DNA from: Flaviflexus equikiangi
GTDB taxonomy: Bacteria; Actinomycetota; Actinomycetes; Actinomycetales; Actinomycetaceae
Direction: 5' to 3'
Length of the DNA: 64,000 bases
Assembly: GCF_014069875.1 (NCBI RefSeq)
Contig: NZ_CP059676.1
Coordinates: 558,001-622,000, forward strand
In this document: one piece after another, positions 44,042 through 53,555 of the stretch
How positions within the stretch are numbered: the stretch's first letter is position 1
Layout: each line of letters starts with the position of its first letter
The notes under the pieces: model-generated
Databases searched by the model: none
Told to the model about the DNA's origin: nothing
The model's input: only the letters and a program-made list of their open reading frames with translations
Made by a program: the position numbers and the translations under genes

Positions 44042-45450
44042 GATTCTCCTTCGTGCGGAATGACAATCGTGAAGGTCGATCCGTGCCCTGGCCGAGACGA
44101 CACGTCGACGCGTCCCCCATGAGCGGAGGCGATGGCGGCCACGATCGGCAAACCCAAGCCCGCCCCGTCAACCGTACTGTCTGCCCGGCCGAATCGCTCG
44201 AAAATCAGGTCGACCTTGTCAGGTGCGATACCGATCCCCGCGTCCGCGACCCACAGTCTCGCCTCACCATCCACTGCCACGCCCAGCCTGATGGTGGAAC
44301 CCGCGGGAGAGAACTTGGCGGCATTCGCCGCCAGCTGCAGCATGGCCTGCGTCATCCGCTGCTCGTCCATGACGATGATGTCCTCTACGCTGGACTCGAT
44401 CTCCCACTCGTGGCTGCCGACGCCCTGAACGAGAGTGAGGAGCCGATCGATGAACGGCCCGCTGTCGACAGGGTGGAGGGACACGAAGTCGGGGCGCTCC
44501 GCCTTCGCGAGGAGCACGAGGTCGTCCGCGAGCCGGTGCATGCGATCCAGTTCGTTGATCGACAGGTCACGGACAGCCTCGACATCCGCGGCGTCTTGGC
44601 TGTCCATGAGCTCGAGATGTCCGCGAATGATGGTGATCGGGGTCCGCAGCTCGTGCCCAGCATCGTCGAGGAGCTGCAGCTGGGATGCGAACGTGCCCTG
44701 GATACGGTCCAGCATCGAATTGAAGGTCGATGCCATCTCGCCCAGATCGTCGTGCGTCTCGACCTCGATCCGAGCATCGAGGTCCGATTCACTGATCTTT
44801 GAGGCCGTCTTCTGCAGCTCCCGAACCGGTTTGAGGAGCTCGCCAGCGATCAGCCAGGACAGGACGGCCAGGACAGCGAGACAGATCACAGCCGCGATGA
44901 CGAAGACGCGGAACGTGTCGACAAGCTGGGTCTGTTCCGCCTCATAGTCGTAGGCCAGAGCGTAGGCGCCCGTACCGAGATCGTCGAGCGTGATCGGCAT
45001 GAGGGCATAGCGATACGTCGATTCCGGGGTGGTCAGCGTGCCCAGTTCGCTGGACTGCGAGGCCGTCACTGCTTCGACCCGCTCTCCGAGCTGAATCATG
45101 AGATCCGCATCGGCAACCATGTCGAGTCCGCCGGGCTGGGTCCAGGCGGGCCGCAACCCCACATAGCCGATCATGCCCTCCGAATCCTCGGGTACACGAT
45201 GGCTCAAGACATCGCGCAGCAGCGCATCCAGCGTCGAGAACTGCCCGGACTCGTACGCCGAGACGGCCTCCGTCGCGAACTCCTCCATCTCCCGTCCCAA
45301 CTGCTGATTGATCCGGTCGCTGATGTCGTTCTTCTGCACGGTGTAGAACGCCAGGCCGACGACGGTGAGCGCGAGAACAGTCAACGTCAGTACGGCGGCA
45401 ACGATCCGCGTGCGGACCGACCATCTCGGAGTTCGTCGTCGCATAGGCAT
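44026..45450 (-). CDS. Membrane sensor histidine kinase
   Basis: A 474-aa kinase with two helices (about 15-37 and 180-203), an extracytoplasmic sensor domain of about 140 residues with many acidic residues, HAMP, and the H-box D-A-G-H-E-L-R-T-P-I with phosphoacceptor H266. The ATPase domain has N-A-A-K-F-S, D-A-G-I-G-I and G-L-G-L-P-I-V. In A-D-S-T-V-D-G-A-G-L-G-L the G2 box is slightly changed (one Gly missing). It is upstream of and overlaps its response regulator, so regulator expression depends on kinase translation. Confidence 0.9.
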   Translation of the reverse strand: MPMRRRTPRWSVRTRIVAAVLTLTVLALTVVGLAFYTVQKNDISDRINQQLGREMEEFATEAVSAYESGQFSTLDALLRDVLSHRVPEDSEGMIGYVGLRPAWTQPGGLDMVADADLMIQLGERVEAVTASQSSELGTLTTPESTYRYALMPITLDDLGTGAYALAYDYEAEQTQLVDTFRVFVIAAVICLAVLAVLSWLIAGELLKPVRELQKTASKISESDLDARIEVETHDDLGEMASTFNSMLDRIQGTFASQLQLLDDAGHELRTPITIIRGHLELMDSQDAADVEAVRDLSINELDRMHRLADDLVLLAKAERPDFVSLHPVDSGPFIDRLLTLVQGVGSHEWEIESSVEDIIVMDEQRMTQAMLQLAANAAKFSPAGSTIRLGVAVDGEARLWVADAGIGIAPDKVDLIFERFGRADSTVDGAGLGLPIVAAIASAHGGRVDVSSRPGHGSTFTIVIPHEGESWQTF

Positions 45451-45531
45451 CCCTTCCGCGCCTGATTATGCAGGACAAAGATGAGGGGAACATGAGAAAT
45501 GCTCCCGATGATGACTGTGCAGAGACGATGA

Positions 45532-45561
45532 AGGGCGGATGGCACGACAGCCACCCGCCCT
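45532..45561 (-). terminator. Hairpin after the aminotransferase gene
   Basis: A 12-bp stem with one mismatch (45532-45543 with 45550-45561) and a 6-nt loop, 13 nt past the aminotransferase stop on the minus strand. On that strand the tail is TTCATC, so it is only weakly T-rich. Confidence 0.7.
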
Positions 45562-45573
45562 CCACATCCTCAG

Positions 45574-46782
45574 CTAGTTGAGGAGAGCCTGGATGCGTCC
45601 GACGCCCTCGAGGATGTCATCGTCCGCCATCGCGTACGACAGGCGCAGGTAGCCGGAGGGGCCGAAGGCCTCGCCGGGAACGACCGCGACCTCGGCCTCT
45701 TCGAGGATGATGGTGGCCAGCTCCGATGAGGTTGTCGCCACGCGGCCTGCGATCTCTCGGCCGAGAACACCCTCGACCGAGGGGTAGGCGTAGAACGCTC
45801 CCTGCGGGGTGGGGACCTCGAAGCCGTTCACCTTGCGGAGCTCGGCGACGATGAGCTGACGGCGACGGTCGAAAGCCTCGCGGAACTCGACAATGCTCGA
45901 CTGGTCACCCGTCAGCGCCTGCAGTGCCGCGGCCTGGGACACGTTGGCGACGTTGGATGTCATGTGGGACTGCATGTTCGTGGCGGCCTTGATGATGTCG
46001 GCCGGGCCGTACATCCAGCCCACGCGCCAACCCGTCATGGCGTATGTCTTCGCCACGCCGTTGAGGACGAGAGTCTGGTCCGCCAGGTCCGGGACCTCGG
46101 CAAGCATGTAGGGGTTGGGGACGCCGTCGTACGTCAGGTGCTCGTAGATCTCGTCCGTGATCACCCACACGCCGTGCTCGAGTGCCCACTCGCCAATCTC
46201 CTTCGTCTGTTCGCGCGAGTACACGGCGCCAGTCGGGTTGGAGGGGGAGCAGAACAGGAGGACCTTCGTGCGGTCGGTCCGTGCCGCCTCGAGCTGGTCG
46301 ACGCTCACCTTGTATTCCTGGTCGGCGCCCGCGAAGACCTCGACGGGCACGCCGCCGGCAAGACGGATCGCCTCCGGGTACGTCGTCCAGTAGGGGGCGG
46401 GGAGGATAACCTCGTCCCCGTCGTCGAGAAGCGAGGCGAATGCCTGGAACACTGCCTGCTTGCCGCCGTTGGTGACAAGAATATTGTTGGGATCCACGGC
46501 CGTGCCGGAATCCGCGAGAGTCTTCTCGGCGATGGCGGAGCGCAGGGCTGGCTGGCCCTTCGCCGGAGAATACCGGTGGTTCTTCGGATCCCGCGCCGCC
46601 GCGATAGCGGCCTCGACGATGTGGTCCGGGGTGGGGAAGTCCGGTTCCCCGGCACCGAAGCCGATGACTGGCCGGCCGGCTGCCTTCAGGGCCTTGGCCT
46701 TGGCGTCGACGGCGAGGGTTGCTGATTCCTGGAGTGCGCCAAGCCGCTGTGATACGCGGCGGGCTGGGGTATTAGTGCTCAC
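45574..46782 (-). CDS. aspC: Pyridoxal-phosphate aspartate aminotransferase
   Basis: A class I/II aminotransferase of about 402 aa (AspC/PatA type). It has G-A-G-E-P-D-F near the start, N-G-G-K-Q-A near 105, C-S-P-S-N-P-T-G-A near 180, and the PLP lysine in [17 protein letters not shown] prefer the GTG at 46782 because GGAAAG (46792-46797) lies 9 nt upstream; ATG at 46791 or 46788 would sit right on that site. Its position next to tRNA-Trp-secE-nusG is the actinobacterial arrangement. Confidence 0.9.
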   Translation of the reverse strand: MSTNTPARRVSQRLGALQESATLAVDAKAKALKAAGRPVIGFGAGEPDFPTPDHIVEAAIAAARDPKNHRYSPAKGQPALRSAIAEKTLADSGTAVDPNNILVTNGGKQAVFQAFASLLDDGDEVILPAPYWTTYPEAIRLAGGVPVEVFAGADQEYKVSVDQLEAARTDRTKVLLFCSPSNPTGAVYSREQTKEIGEWALEHGVWVITDEIYEHLTYDGVPNPYMLAEVPDLADQTLVLNGVAKTYAMTGWRVGWMYGPADIIKAATNMQSHMTSNVANVSQAAALQALTGDQSSIVEFREAFDRRRQLIVAELRKVNGFEVPTPQGAFYAYPSVEGVLGREIAGRVATTSSELATIILEEAEVAVVPGEAFGPSGYLRLSYAMADDDILEGVGRIQALLN

Positions 46783-47010
46783 GATCATCATCTTTCCACG
46801 CTGGGGGCCGAAAAGGCAGAGTATTTCTCATCCTGGTCATCGCCGATTCCGTGACGTCGATCATCGCCGCCTCGACAGTGACTCCTGCCACGGTCATCCC
46901 CTCGGGTTCGACTTCGCGGCCGATGGGTATTAATGTTAGTCGAGGCGTGAGAACGTTCACTGGCTATATGATGCTGGAATAGGCATAATAGACAAGGCTT
47001 TCTCATTCGT

Positions 47011-47086
47011 AGGGCAGTGGCGCAATTGGTAGCGCATCGGTCTCCAAAACCGACGGTTGTGGGTTCGAGTCCCGCCTGCCCTGCCA
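47011..47086 (+). tRNA. tRNA-Trp (CCA)
   Basis: Acceptor AGGGCAG/CTGCCCT, anticodon CCA at 47044-47046 in loop CTCCAAA, T-loop TTCGAGT, 3' CCA encoded. It sits 54 nt before secE. The 228-bp gap upstream (46783-47010) is AT-rich near 46965-46990 and must hold the promoter, but no clear -35/-10 pair stands out. Confidence 0.97.
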
Positions 47087-47140
47087 GAGAAGGCGGTTCT
47101 TCGGAACCGCTTTCTTTATCTACCAAGGAAGGACAAGCGC

Positions 47141-47392
47141 GTGAGCGACGCACCAACGACAGCCGGAGACGGCTCGCGCTCGCCCAAGGCCGAGAACAAG
47201 ATGGGCCTGTGGGCGCGCATCAAGCTGTTCTTCCGCCAGATCATCGGCGAGCTGAAGAAGGTCGTCAGGCCGACCCGTAAAGAACTAGGCAACCTGTTCG
47301 TCACGGTTGTTGTATTTGTCGTGATCATCATGGCGATCGTCGCTCTGCTGGACGTTCTGTTCGGAGAGCTCGCCTTCGTGATCTTCGGCTAG
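47141..47392 (+). CDS. secE: Preprotein translocase subunit SecE
   Basis: An 83-aa SecYEG subunit. A charged cytoplasmic helix (F-F-R-Q-I-I-G-E-L-K-K-V-V-R-P-T-R) with the conserved W-P/R-P-T-R-type end is followed by one membrane helix (about 52-75). The GTG at 47141 follows AAGGAAGGA. It stands in the conserved tRNA-Trp-secE-nusG order, 14 nt before nusG. Confidence 0.95.
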   Translation: MSDAPTTAGDGSRSPKAENKMGLWARIKLFFRQIIGELKKVVRPTRKELGNLFVTVVVFVVIIMAIVALLDVLFGELAFVIFG

Positions 47393-47406
47393 GAAAGTAG
47401 GAAATC

Positions 47407-48171
47407 GTGTCGCAGGATGAGTCCTTTGAGATGAACGAGACCGAGGGTGCGCCCGACAATGCCGAGGAGACCTCGGCTGAGCAGGAGACCCCCGTCCACG
47501 ACGACGCTGAGACCGACGCTCCCGCCGCTGATGTTCCTCCGGTCGAGGATCCCACCTCTCCCGAAGCTATTCGCAGGCGCCTCAAGGGCCTGCCCGGTCG
47601 CTGGTACGTTCTCCACACCTATGCCGGTTACGAGAAGCGCGTCAAGCAGAACCTCGAAATCCGCATGAAGTCCATGAACATGGAGGACTACATCTTCCAG
47701 GTCGAGGTACCCATGGAAGAGGTGTTCGAGGTCAAGCGCGGCGAACGCAAGCTCGTCAACCGCGTCCGCATGCCAGGCTATGCCCTGGTGCGCATGGACA
47801 TGGAGGACGAAGCGTGGCGCACCGTGCAGGAGACGCAGGGTGTGACTGGCTTCGTCGGCAACGGCCGCGACCCGGTCGCGCTGACAGAGCCCGAAGTGAT
47901 CAAGATGCTGACGCCCGTCGTCGAGCTCGAGGTCGCGAAGGAGCTCCGTTCGCAGGGCCGCCCCGCACGCCCGGGCACAGAGCCTGCGGTCGTCTCCGTC
48001 GAGTTCGAGGTCGGCGAGAACGTCATCCTCACTCTCGAGCCGTGGGTCGGCATGCCGGCCACGATCGATGCCGTCGACGCGGCACAGCAGCGCCTCACGG
48101 TGCTCATGACACTTGTCGGCCAGGAAACCCCGGTCGACCTATCCTTCAGCCAGGTCAAGAAGGCCGACTAG
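47407..48171 (+). CDS. nusG: Transcription termination/antitermination factor NusG
   Basis: A 254-aa NusG. An acidic, disordered N-terminal extension of about 60 residues is typical of actinobacteria. Then come the NGN domain (W-Y-V-L-H-T-Y-A-G-Y-E-K-R-V) and a C-terminal KOW domain (V-G-E-N-V-I-L-T). It binds RNA polymerase and Rho or S10. GTG start at 47407. Confidence 0.95.
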   Translation: MSQDESFEMNETEGAPDNAEETSAEQETPVHDDAETDAPAADVPPVEDPTSPEAIRRRLKGLPGRWYVLHTYAGYEKRVKQNLEIRMKSMNMEDYIFQVEVPMEEVFEVKRGERKLVNRVRMPGYALVRMDMEDEAWRTVQETQGVTGFVGNGRDPVALTEPEVIKMLTPVVELEVAKELRSQGRPARPGTEPAVVSVEFEVGENVILTLEPWVGMPATIDAVDAAQQRLTVLMTLVGQETPVDLSFSQVKKAD

Positions 48172-48234
48172 AAGGACACCAGGGCATCATCCTCTGCCAT
48201 TGGATGATGCCAACTTCAAGAAATAAGGATCATC

Positions 48235-48663
48235 ATGCCTCCCAAGAAGAAGGTTAGTGGCCTGATCAAGCTCCAGATTCAGGCTGGCGCTGCGACTCCG
48301 GCCCCGCCTATCGGCCCGGCCCTCGGTCAGCACGGCGTCAACATCATGGAGTTCTGCAAGGCCTACAACGCCGCCACAGAATCCCAGCGCGGAAACGTCA
48401 TCCCCGTTGAGATCACCGTGTACGAGGATCGCTCGTTCACGTTCATCACCAAGACTCCGCCCGCAGCTGAGCTCATCAAGAAGGCTGCCGGTGTGAAGAA
48501 GGCTTCCGCCACTCCGCACACCGTCAAGGTCGGCAAGCTGACGCAGGAGCAGGTCCGCGAGATCGCTCAGACCAAGCTGCCCGACCTCAACGCCAACGAC
48601 ATTGATGCCGCCTCGGCCATCATCGCCGGCACCGCTCGTTCCATGGGCATCACCGTCGAGTAG
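48235..48663 (+). CDS. rplK: Ribosomal protein uL11
   Basis: A 142-aa protein starting [22 protein letters not shown] is the thiostrepton-binding-loop N-terminal domain, and the C-terminal rRNA-binding domain ends R-S-M-G-I-T-V-E. Followed by rplA. Confidence 0.97.
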   Translation: MPPKKKVSGLIKLQIQAGAATPAPPIGPALGQHGVNIMEFCKAYNAATESQRGNVIPVEITVYEDRSFTFITKTPPAAELIKKAAGVKKASATPHTVKVGKLTQEQVREIAQTKLPDLNANDIDAASAIIAGTARSMGITVE

Positions 48664-48754
48664 TCTCGGCACCCATCATCAATAGCCGCCCCGGCGGCAT
48701 GTGGAAGGGCCTGCGCAGGTCCGTCAACCACAACTGCTAAGGAGAAAAGCAGCA

Positions 48755-49462
48755 ATGGCAAAGCGCTCAAAGAATTACAGGAAGTCAGCTGAGAAGATTC
48801 ACGCCGGCGAAGTCTACGCACCGCGTCAGGCCATGGAGCTCGCCAAGGAGACGTCGTCCGTGAAGTTCGACGCCACCGTCGAGGTCATGTTCCGTCTCGG
48901 CGTCGACCCCCGCAAGGCCGATCAGATGGTCCGCGGCACGGTCAACCTGCCCCACGGCACGGGTAAGACCGCTCGCGTCATCGTCTTCGCAGTCGGCGAC
49001 CGCGCTCAGCAGGCTATCGACGCCGGTGCTGACGAGGTCGGCGGCGACGAGCTCATCGAGAAGGTTGCAGCCGGCTGGACCGACTTCGACTCGGCCGTGG
49101 CTACCCCGGACCTCATGGGCAAGGTCGGCCGTCTCGGCCGCGTGCTCGGTCCCCGTGGCCTCATGCCCAACCCGAAGACCGGCACCGTGACGATGGATGT
49201 TGCCAAGGCAGTGTCCGACATCAAGGGCGGCCGTATCGAGTTCCGTGTCGACAAGCACGGCAACCTCGCCTTCATCGTCGGCAAGACGTCCTTCACGACG
49301 GAACAGCTCGTCGAGAACTACGCGGCAGCGCAGGAGGAGATCCTCCGCCTCAAGCCTTCCTCCTCGAAGGGCCGTTACATCACGAAGGCCACGGTCTCCA
49401 CGACCATGGGCCCCGGCATCCCCCTCGATGCCACGAAGACCAAGTCACTCCTCGAGGACTGA
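48755..49462 (+). CDS. rplA: Ribosomal protein uL1
   Basis: A 235-aa large-subunit protein with the L1 signature G[16 protein letters not shown]. The ATG at 48755 follows AAGGAG; an in-frame extension upstream is not family-like. A terminator hairpin follows 23 nt after the stop. Confidence 0.97.
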   Translation: MAKRSKNYRKSAEKIHAGEVYAPRQAMELAKETSSVKFDATVEVMFRLGVDPRKADQMVRGTVNLPHGTGKTARVIVFAVGDRAQQAIDAGADEVGGDELIEKVAAGWTDFDSAVATPDLMGKVGRLGRVLGPRGLMPNPKTGTVTMDVAKAVSDIKGGRIEFRVDKHGNLAFIVGKTSFTTEQLVENYAAAQEEILRLKPSSSKGRYITKATVSTTMGPGIPLDATKTKSLLED

Positions 49463-49485
49463 CTCTGTCTCGCTCCACGGTTTCC

Positions 49486-49509
49486 GCCCCCGACCATCCG
49501 GTCGGGGGC
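49486..49509 (+). terminator. Hairpin after rplA
   Basis: A perfect 10-bp stem (49486-49495 with 49500-49509) and ATCC loop are followed by GCCCGTTT. It lies only 6 nt upstream of the TTG start of the next gene, so it may also affect that gene's translation. Confidence 0.75.
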
Positions 49510-49515
49510 GCCCGT

Positions 49516-50838
49516 TTGCCCGACTGGGGGATCGCCCTCCTCCTCGCGCTGGCGTCCCTCCTGTGGTCTGCTCTCGCCATCTCAGCCTCTCCGGGGCTGT
49601 CCCGATACGACGAGTGGACATATATCGACTACTCCTATCGGATCTCCAACGGGGAGCTTCCCATCCAGGGGGATGAACTGTCGGAGTATGCTCGACAGTC
49701 GTGGAGCTGCCGGGGCATGGAGGGGGATATCCGCGGCGTGGTGCCGCCCCCGTGCTCAGAAGCAGCCGACCATCCAGCGTCCTCCTGGCCGTTCGAGGGG
49801 GAGAACTACAACGCCTTCCACCCGCCCCTCTACTTCATGCTCGCGGGAGCCACGGGCACGATCGCCCATAGTCTCGGCGGTGATTTCACAGACGGCGCGA
49901 GGGCAGGGTCTGCCCTCCTGGCGGCGGCGGGAGCGGCCGCGCTCTTCCTCGCGATCCGCACCTGGAAGGTGTCGAGACTGAACGCCGCCGGCGGAACCCT
50001 GATCGCTATGAGCGTCCCGGCTCTCGCCCAATCGGCCGCTATTGTCCACAATGACGCGATATCGATGCTTGCGGGAGCGGCGGCCGTGTGGCTCGCAGCC
50101 AGGTTCTTCCTGCACCGCAACGACGCCTGGTTCGTCCCCTTTGCTGTGACGGCCCTGATCTCGGCCACGCGGACGATGTCGGTCGTGGCCATATTGACGG
50201 TTGGAATTCTTGCCTTCATGGTCGCGCTGGGATCGCGCCAGTGGACTCGCCTGAAGCCGAGTATCGCCATCGCAGCGGGCACCATGGTGCCGTATATTGC
50301 CTGGACCGCATTCCAGAACTCCCGCAGGCCCGCCGACTACATTCCGTCGATTACGGGCCTGTCGACTGAACCGTTCGACGCCGGTGATACTCTCGCTGTC
50401 ATCAACACCCTGATCGGCGGCGGGGCGCCCTGGGGGCTGACATCCCCTGCGGGTGACTGGTACCTTCACCCCGACCTCAACTCGACGCTCCTCGAAGGCT
50501 GGAGCTGGCTGCTCTACGCGACTTTCCTTCTCCTGCTCCCGCTGAGCCTTATCGTCATCGTGCGGGGCAAGGGCCCCATACGATACCTCGCAGGCCTCGT
50601 CATCCTCCTGCCAGTGGTGACAGCGCTGGTCGTCCAGTCGCGCGAGATCCTGTCCAACGACGCCTACTTCAGGGCTGTCTCGGGACGCTATGCCATCACG
50701 GCTGTCCCGATGTATGTCGCCTTCATCGCCGTGGCGGCGCACGCGCTGTGGGAACGATCCGCCGCATGGTTCCGCTGGGTCGTACCCGGCGCAGGGGCCG
50801 CCGGGTACGCCATCCTCATGCTGTCACCGGTCCTCTAG
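49516..50838 (+). CDS. Polytopic membrane protein, DUF2142/GT-C-like
   Basis: A 440-aa integral membrane protein. The first helix starts at once (W-G-I-A-L-L-L-A-L-A), then S-R-Y-D-E-W-T-Y-I-D, an acidic first loop like the F-R-G-P-D-E motif of the two DUF2142 genes at 1.9 and 4.4 kb. H-P-P-L-Y-F follows near 107 and about nine more helices. No other start codon is in frame before the rplA stop, so TTG 49516 is used. It overlaps no neighbour and converges with the ABC operon. Likely a lipid-linked-sugar transferase-type protein; substrate unknown. Confidence 0.72.
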   Translation: MPDWGIALLLALASLLWSALAISASPGLSRYDEWTYIDYSYRISNGELPIQGDELSEYARQSWSCRGMEGDIRGVVPPPCSEAADHPASSWPFEGENYNAFHPPLYFMLAGATGTIAHSLGGDFTDGARAGSALLAAAGAAALFLAIRTWKVSRLNAAGGTLIAMSVPALAQSAAIVHNDAISMLAGAAAVWLAARFFLHRNDAWFVPFAVTALISATRTMSVVAILTVGILAFMVALGSRQWTRLKPSIAIAAGTMVPYIAWTAFQNSRRPADYIPSITGLSTEPFDAGDTLAVINTLIGGGAPWGLTSPAGDWYLHPDLNSTLLEGWSWLLYATFLLLLPLSLIVIVRGKGPIRYLAGLVILLPVVTALVVQSREILSNDAYFRAVSGRYAITAVPMYVAFIAVAAHALWERSAAWFRWVVPGAGAAGYAILMLSPVL

Positions 50839-50866
50839 GCGATCACCTGCGGGTTGGCCTGACCCG

Positions 50867-51616
50867 TCAGCTGTGCGGACTGCTGGTGAGAGGGAGCTTC
50901 TCGAAAGCGCGGGCGGACGCTGCACATCCGAGCGCGACGAGGACGATGCTGGTGGACGCAGCCCACCACCAGGTGTTCCCTCCCTCGAGGGCGAACAGAC
51001 CGGCTGGGGAGTAGTCGCGCAGCGGGGGCAGGGCGGACAGGAGTGCAAGGCCGAAGTATGTGCCGAGACCGGTGCCTGCCGCTCCCATCGTCGATCCCAG
51101 GCGTGCCGCGCCGAAGGCGACGGCCACGAGAAGGACTGACATGAGCACGAGCCAGCGCAGCGCCATCTCAACCGGCTCGATCCCACCATCGCCAAACAGC
51201 ACGATCGTCATGGCGCTATTGGCGAGAGCTCCCGCCAGGACGGCACCGGCGATGACGATCGCGTTGGCGGTTGCGCCAGCGAAAAGCAGAGAGCTTCTCG
51301 GCACCGGGCGGGCGAGGAGGAGGGCGGCGCTCCCGCTCGTGAGTGGTTGGGCGAGAGATACTGCCGAGACCATGATGGCGAGAAGCGGAATGATCTGCGA
51401 CAGGTCGCTTGCCCACTGGACGCCCGCGTCCTGCCATGTGGGCTCTCCGCTGATGATCTCGAAGCCGCCCGCCATGGACAGGATTTCGGGCATGAACTTC
51501 GTTGTGATCGGGCCGATGAGAGCGAGGGCGAGAACCACGCCAGCCACCACGCCTGCACGCCACGTGCGTGTCAGTCCGCGTAGTTCGTGTCGGGTGAGGA
51601 TCCAATACTGTGTCAT
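50867..51616 (-). CDS. ABC-2 type transporter permease
   Basis: A 249-aa membrane protein with about six helices and a short N-terminus M-T-Q-Y-W-I-L-T-R-H-E-L-R-G. It is paired with an ABC ATPase gene (ATGA overlap) and so probably forms a multidrug, lipid or peptide exporter. It is last in the PadR-controlled operon. No substrate clue is present. Confidence 0.85.
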   Translation of the reverse strand: MTQYWILTRHELRGLTRTWRAGVVAGVVLALALIGPITTKFMPEILSMAGGFEIISGEPTWQDAGVQWASDLSQIIPLLAIMVSAVSLAQPLTSGSAALLLARPVPRSSLLFAGATANAIVIAGAVLAGALANSAMTIVLFGDGGIEPVEMALRWLVLMSVLLVAVAFGAARLGSTMGAAGTGLGTYFGLALLSALPPLRDYSPAGLFALEGGNTWWWAASTSIVLVALGCAASARAFEKLPLTSSPHS

Positions 51617-52515
51617 CGGGAGCCGCCTGTCAGGTCGAGGAAAATATCGGCTAGTCCGCGCGGATTGAGAGAATGCAGGACAACGCCGGAGGACGCGATG
51701 AGACCGGGGAGTTCCCGCTGTGCCGTCTCCAGGTCCGCCACGCGCAGGCTCAGCGTCTGCCTCGTCGCACCGGAGCGGTCGAGGGCGCTGACCCAGGGAA
51801 CTCTGCCCAGGAGATCGACGAGCCGATCGACGGGACCGGACACATCGAGGAATAGTCCCTGTCCTTCCCGGATGAGATTGTCCATGGAAGACTGCCGGAC
51901 GAGCCTGCCCGCATTGACGATGATGGCGGAATCGCACACCTGTTCCGCCTCCCCCAGGGAATGAGTCGAGTACAGCACCGTGGCACGTCCGCGGAGTGAA
52001 CGGACAAGGTCATGGAACAGCCGTTGACCCGCAGGATCAAGCGCGGAGGTTGGTTCATCGAGGATGAGGAGACGAGGGGAGGAGACGAGCGCTTGAGCGA
52101 GACCCAGCCGCTGCTTCATCCCCCGCGAGAACATCCGTACCGGCCGCCGATTTCCCGCCAACCCGACAGCCTCGAGGAGGGGATCGACGACGTCATCGCC
52201 GCCGGAGAGACGACGGGACAGGTGGAGAACCTCATCGGCCCTCATCCACCCCGGAAAGGATGGTACATCTGGCAAGTACCCGATGTGCTTCCGAGCGGCA
52301 ATGCTGCCCGCCTCATCGCCGAAGATCGTGGCCCGGCCGCTATCGCCCGCTATGAGTCCGAGAAGAATGCTGATGAGAGTCGTCTTCCCGGCCCCGTTCG
52401 GGCCGACAAGAGCACACGCAGCACCATCCTCGAGCGACACGCTGAGACCGTCGAGTGCGAGCTTCTCCCCATAACTTTTCGTCAGCTCGGTGACGACCAG
52501 CGCGCGCTCAGCCAT
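51613..52515 (-). CDS. ABC transporter ATP-binding protein
   Basis: A 300-aa ATPase with Walker A G-P-N-G-A-G-K-T-T, Q/P-loop Y-L-P-D-V-P, signature F-S-R-G-M-K-Q-R (changed from LSGGQ, typical of the ABC-2/DrrA-like exporters), Walker B L-L-I-L-D-E-P-T, and H-loop Y-S-T-H-S. A roughly 85-residue C-terminal extension follows. ATG at 52515. It overlaps its neighbours on both sides. Confidence 0.92.
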   Translation of the reverse strand: MAERALVVTELTKSYGEKLALDGLSVSLEDGAACALVGPNGAGKTTLISILLGLIAGDSGRATIFGDEAGSIAARKHIGYLPDVPSFPGWMRADEVLHLSRRLSGGDDVVDPLLEAVGLAGNRRPVRMFSRGMKQRLGLAQALVSSPRLLILDEPTSALDPAGQRLFHDLVRSLRGRATVLYSTHSLGEAEQVCDSAIIVNAGRLVRQSSMDNLIREGQGLFLDVSGPVDRLVDLLGRVPWVSALDRSGATRQTLSLRVADLETAQRELPGLIASSGVVLHSLNPRGLADIFLDLTGGSR

Positions 52516-52795
52516 AGAGCGTGTCGATGATCGAGGTGCCACCCGCGAGGCTCTGCTGCTCCTCGGCGGAGGCGAGCTTCCGTTCGCGCCTGCGAAGGAT
52601 GAAGAACGCAGCCGGCCCGACGAACTGGATGACACAGATGGCAAGCCAGGCTGGACGGGGCAGACCCCCAGGGAGGTGCTCCACCGGCGTCCGGGCAACG
52701 GCAACGACGCCAGCCAGGAAAAGAGAGATCGATACGAATGAGAGAAGCCCGACCGTGATGAGCAGGGGAGTCGACAGGTTCGCGAGATCAGCCAT
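52508..52795 (-). CDS. Small two-helix membrane protein (PLDc_N-like)
   Basis: A 95-aa protein with two membrane helices (about 10-33 and 45-66) and an F-V-G-P-A-A-F-F-I-L-R-R-R end, as in the phospholipase-D nuclease N-terminal-like domain found alone in export operons. It overlaps the ATPase gene by 8 nt and the next gene upstream by 8 nt, so it is part of the same operon. Confidence 0.72.
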   Translation of the reverse strand: MADLANLSTPLLITVGLLSFVSISLFLAGVVAVARTPVEHLPGGLPRPAWLAICVIQFVGPAAFFILRRRERKLASAEEQQSLAGGTSIIDTLYG

Positions 52796-53555
52796 GCAGA
52801 CCAGCCTCCTTCCATGTGGCGCGCAGACCCTGGCGGATCGGCACGAGGCCCGCGACCAGGCTCGCGGCAGTGGGAGCAACAACAAGACAGACCACGCCGA
52901 GACCCGGCTGTGCCAGCTCGCCCCGGTACGTCGAACGAGCGGTCAGAACTGACACTCCAGCGCCGAGAAACGATAGTGAGGAGGCGTAGACGCCGCGGGA
53001 CAGTCGATCGCCGCGGTCGGTGAAGCGGCTCGCCCACAGGGCAGAACCCACCGACATTCCAACCCCCGGAGCGAGGGCACGGACGCGTCCCGTGTATCGG
53101 TCAGGGCGGAAACCAATATCCCAGCCGCTCGGCAACCGACCATCAGAGCGCACGGCTGCGACTGCACTCGCGGCGACGGCGATACCGGCCCCGAGGAGGG
53201 GAAGGGCGGTCGTGACTCTCATGGCGCTCTCCGGCGCAGCGTCGAGGACGTCGGCGTCGAGATCGTCTGGTCTCATCCAGCCGAGTTTGACGGCAATCGC
53301 CGCGAGGTTCGCGTCCCATCCGATCCCGACGACACGGCGCACGAAGATGTTCGGATTCGTCGGATCCCACACCCGTCCGTATGCGGAGGAGCGCGGAATG
53401 TCAGTGTCGGAGACCATGGCCGCATAGTCGGCAGGGTCGCCGAGGTCTTCCGGGCGTAGACCGCTGTCGAGAAGGTCGCGAAGATCGACCAGCGCCTGAG
53501 GATTGCGTCCGCGAAGATGGTCGCGAACCGCTGTATAGAAGTCGTCGGAATTCAT
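52788..53555 (-). CDS. Membrane protein of PadR-ABC operon, function unknown
   Basis: A 255-aa protein. A soluble N-terminus (F-Y-T-A-V-R-D-H-L-R-G, then L-R-P-E-D-L-G-D-P-A-D-Y-A) resembles the small HAAS-type domain common beside PadR regulators. A segment with V-V-G-I-G-W-D-A-N-L is reminiscent of DUF5808. About four C-terminal helices come after residue 110. I do not recognise a catalytic motif. The ATG at 53555 overlaps the padR stop (ATGA). Confidence 0.6.
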   Translation of the reverse strand: MNSDDFYTAVRDHLRGRNPQALVDLRDLLDSGLRPEDLGDPADYAAMVSDTDIPRSSAYGRVWDPTNPNIFVRRVVGIGWDANLAAIAVKLGWMRPDDLDADVLDAAPESAMRVTTALPLLGAGIAVAASAVAAVRSDGRLPSGWDIGFRPDRYTGRVRALAPGVGMSVGSALWASRFTDRGDRLSRGVYASSLSFLGAGVSVLTARSTYRGELAQPGLGVVCLVVAPTAASLVAGLVPIRQGLRATWKEAGLHG

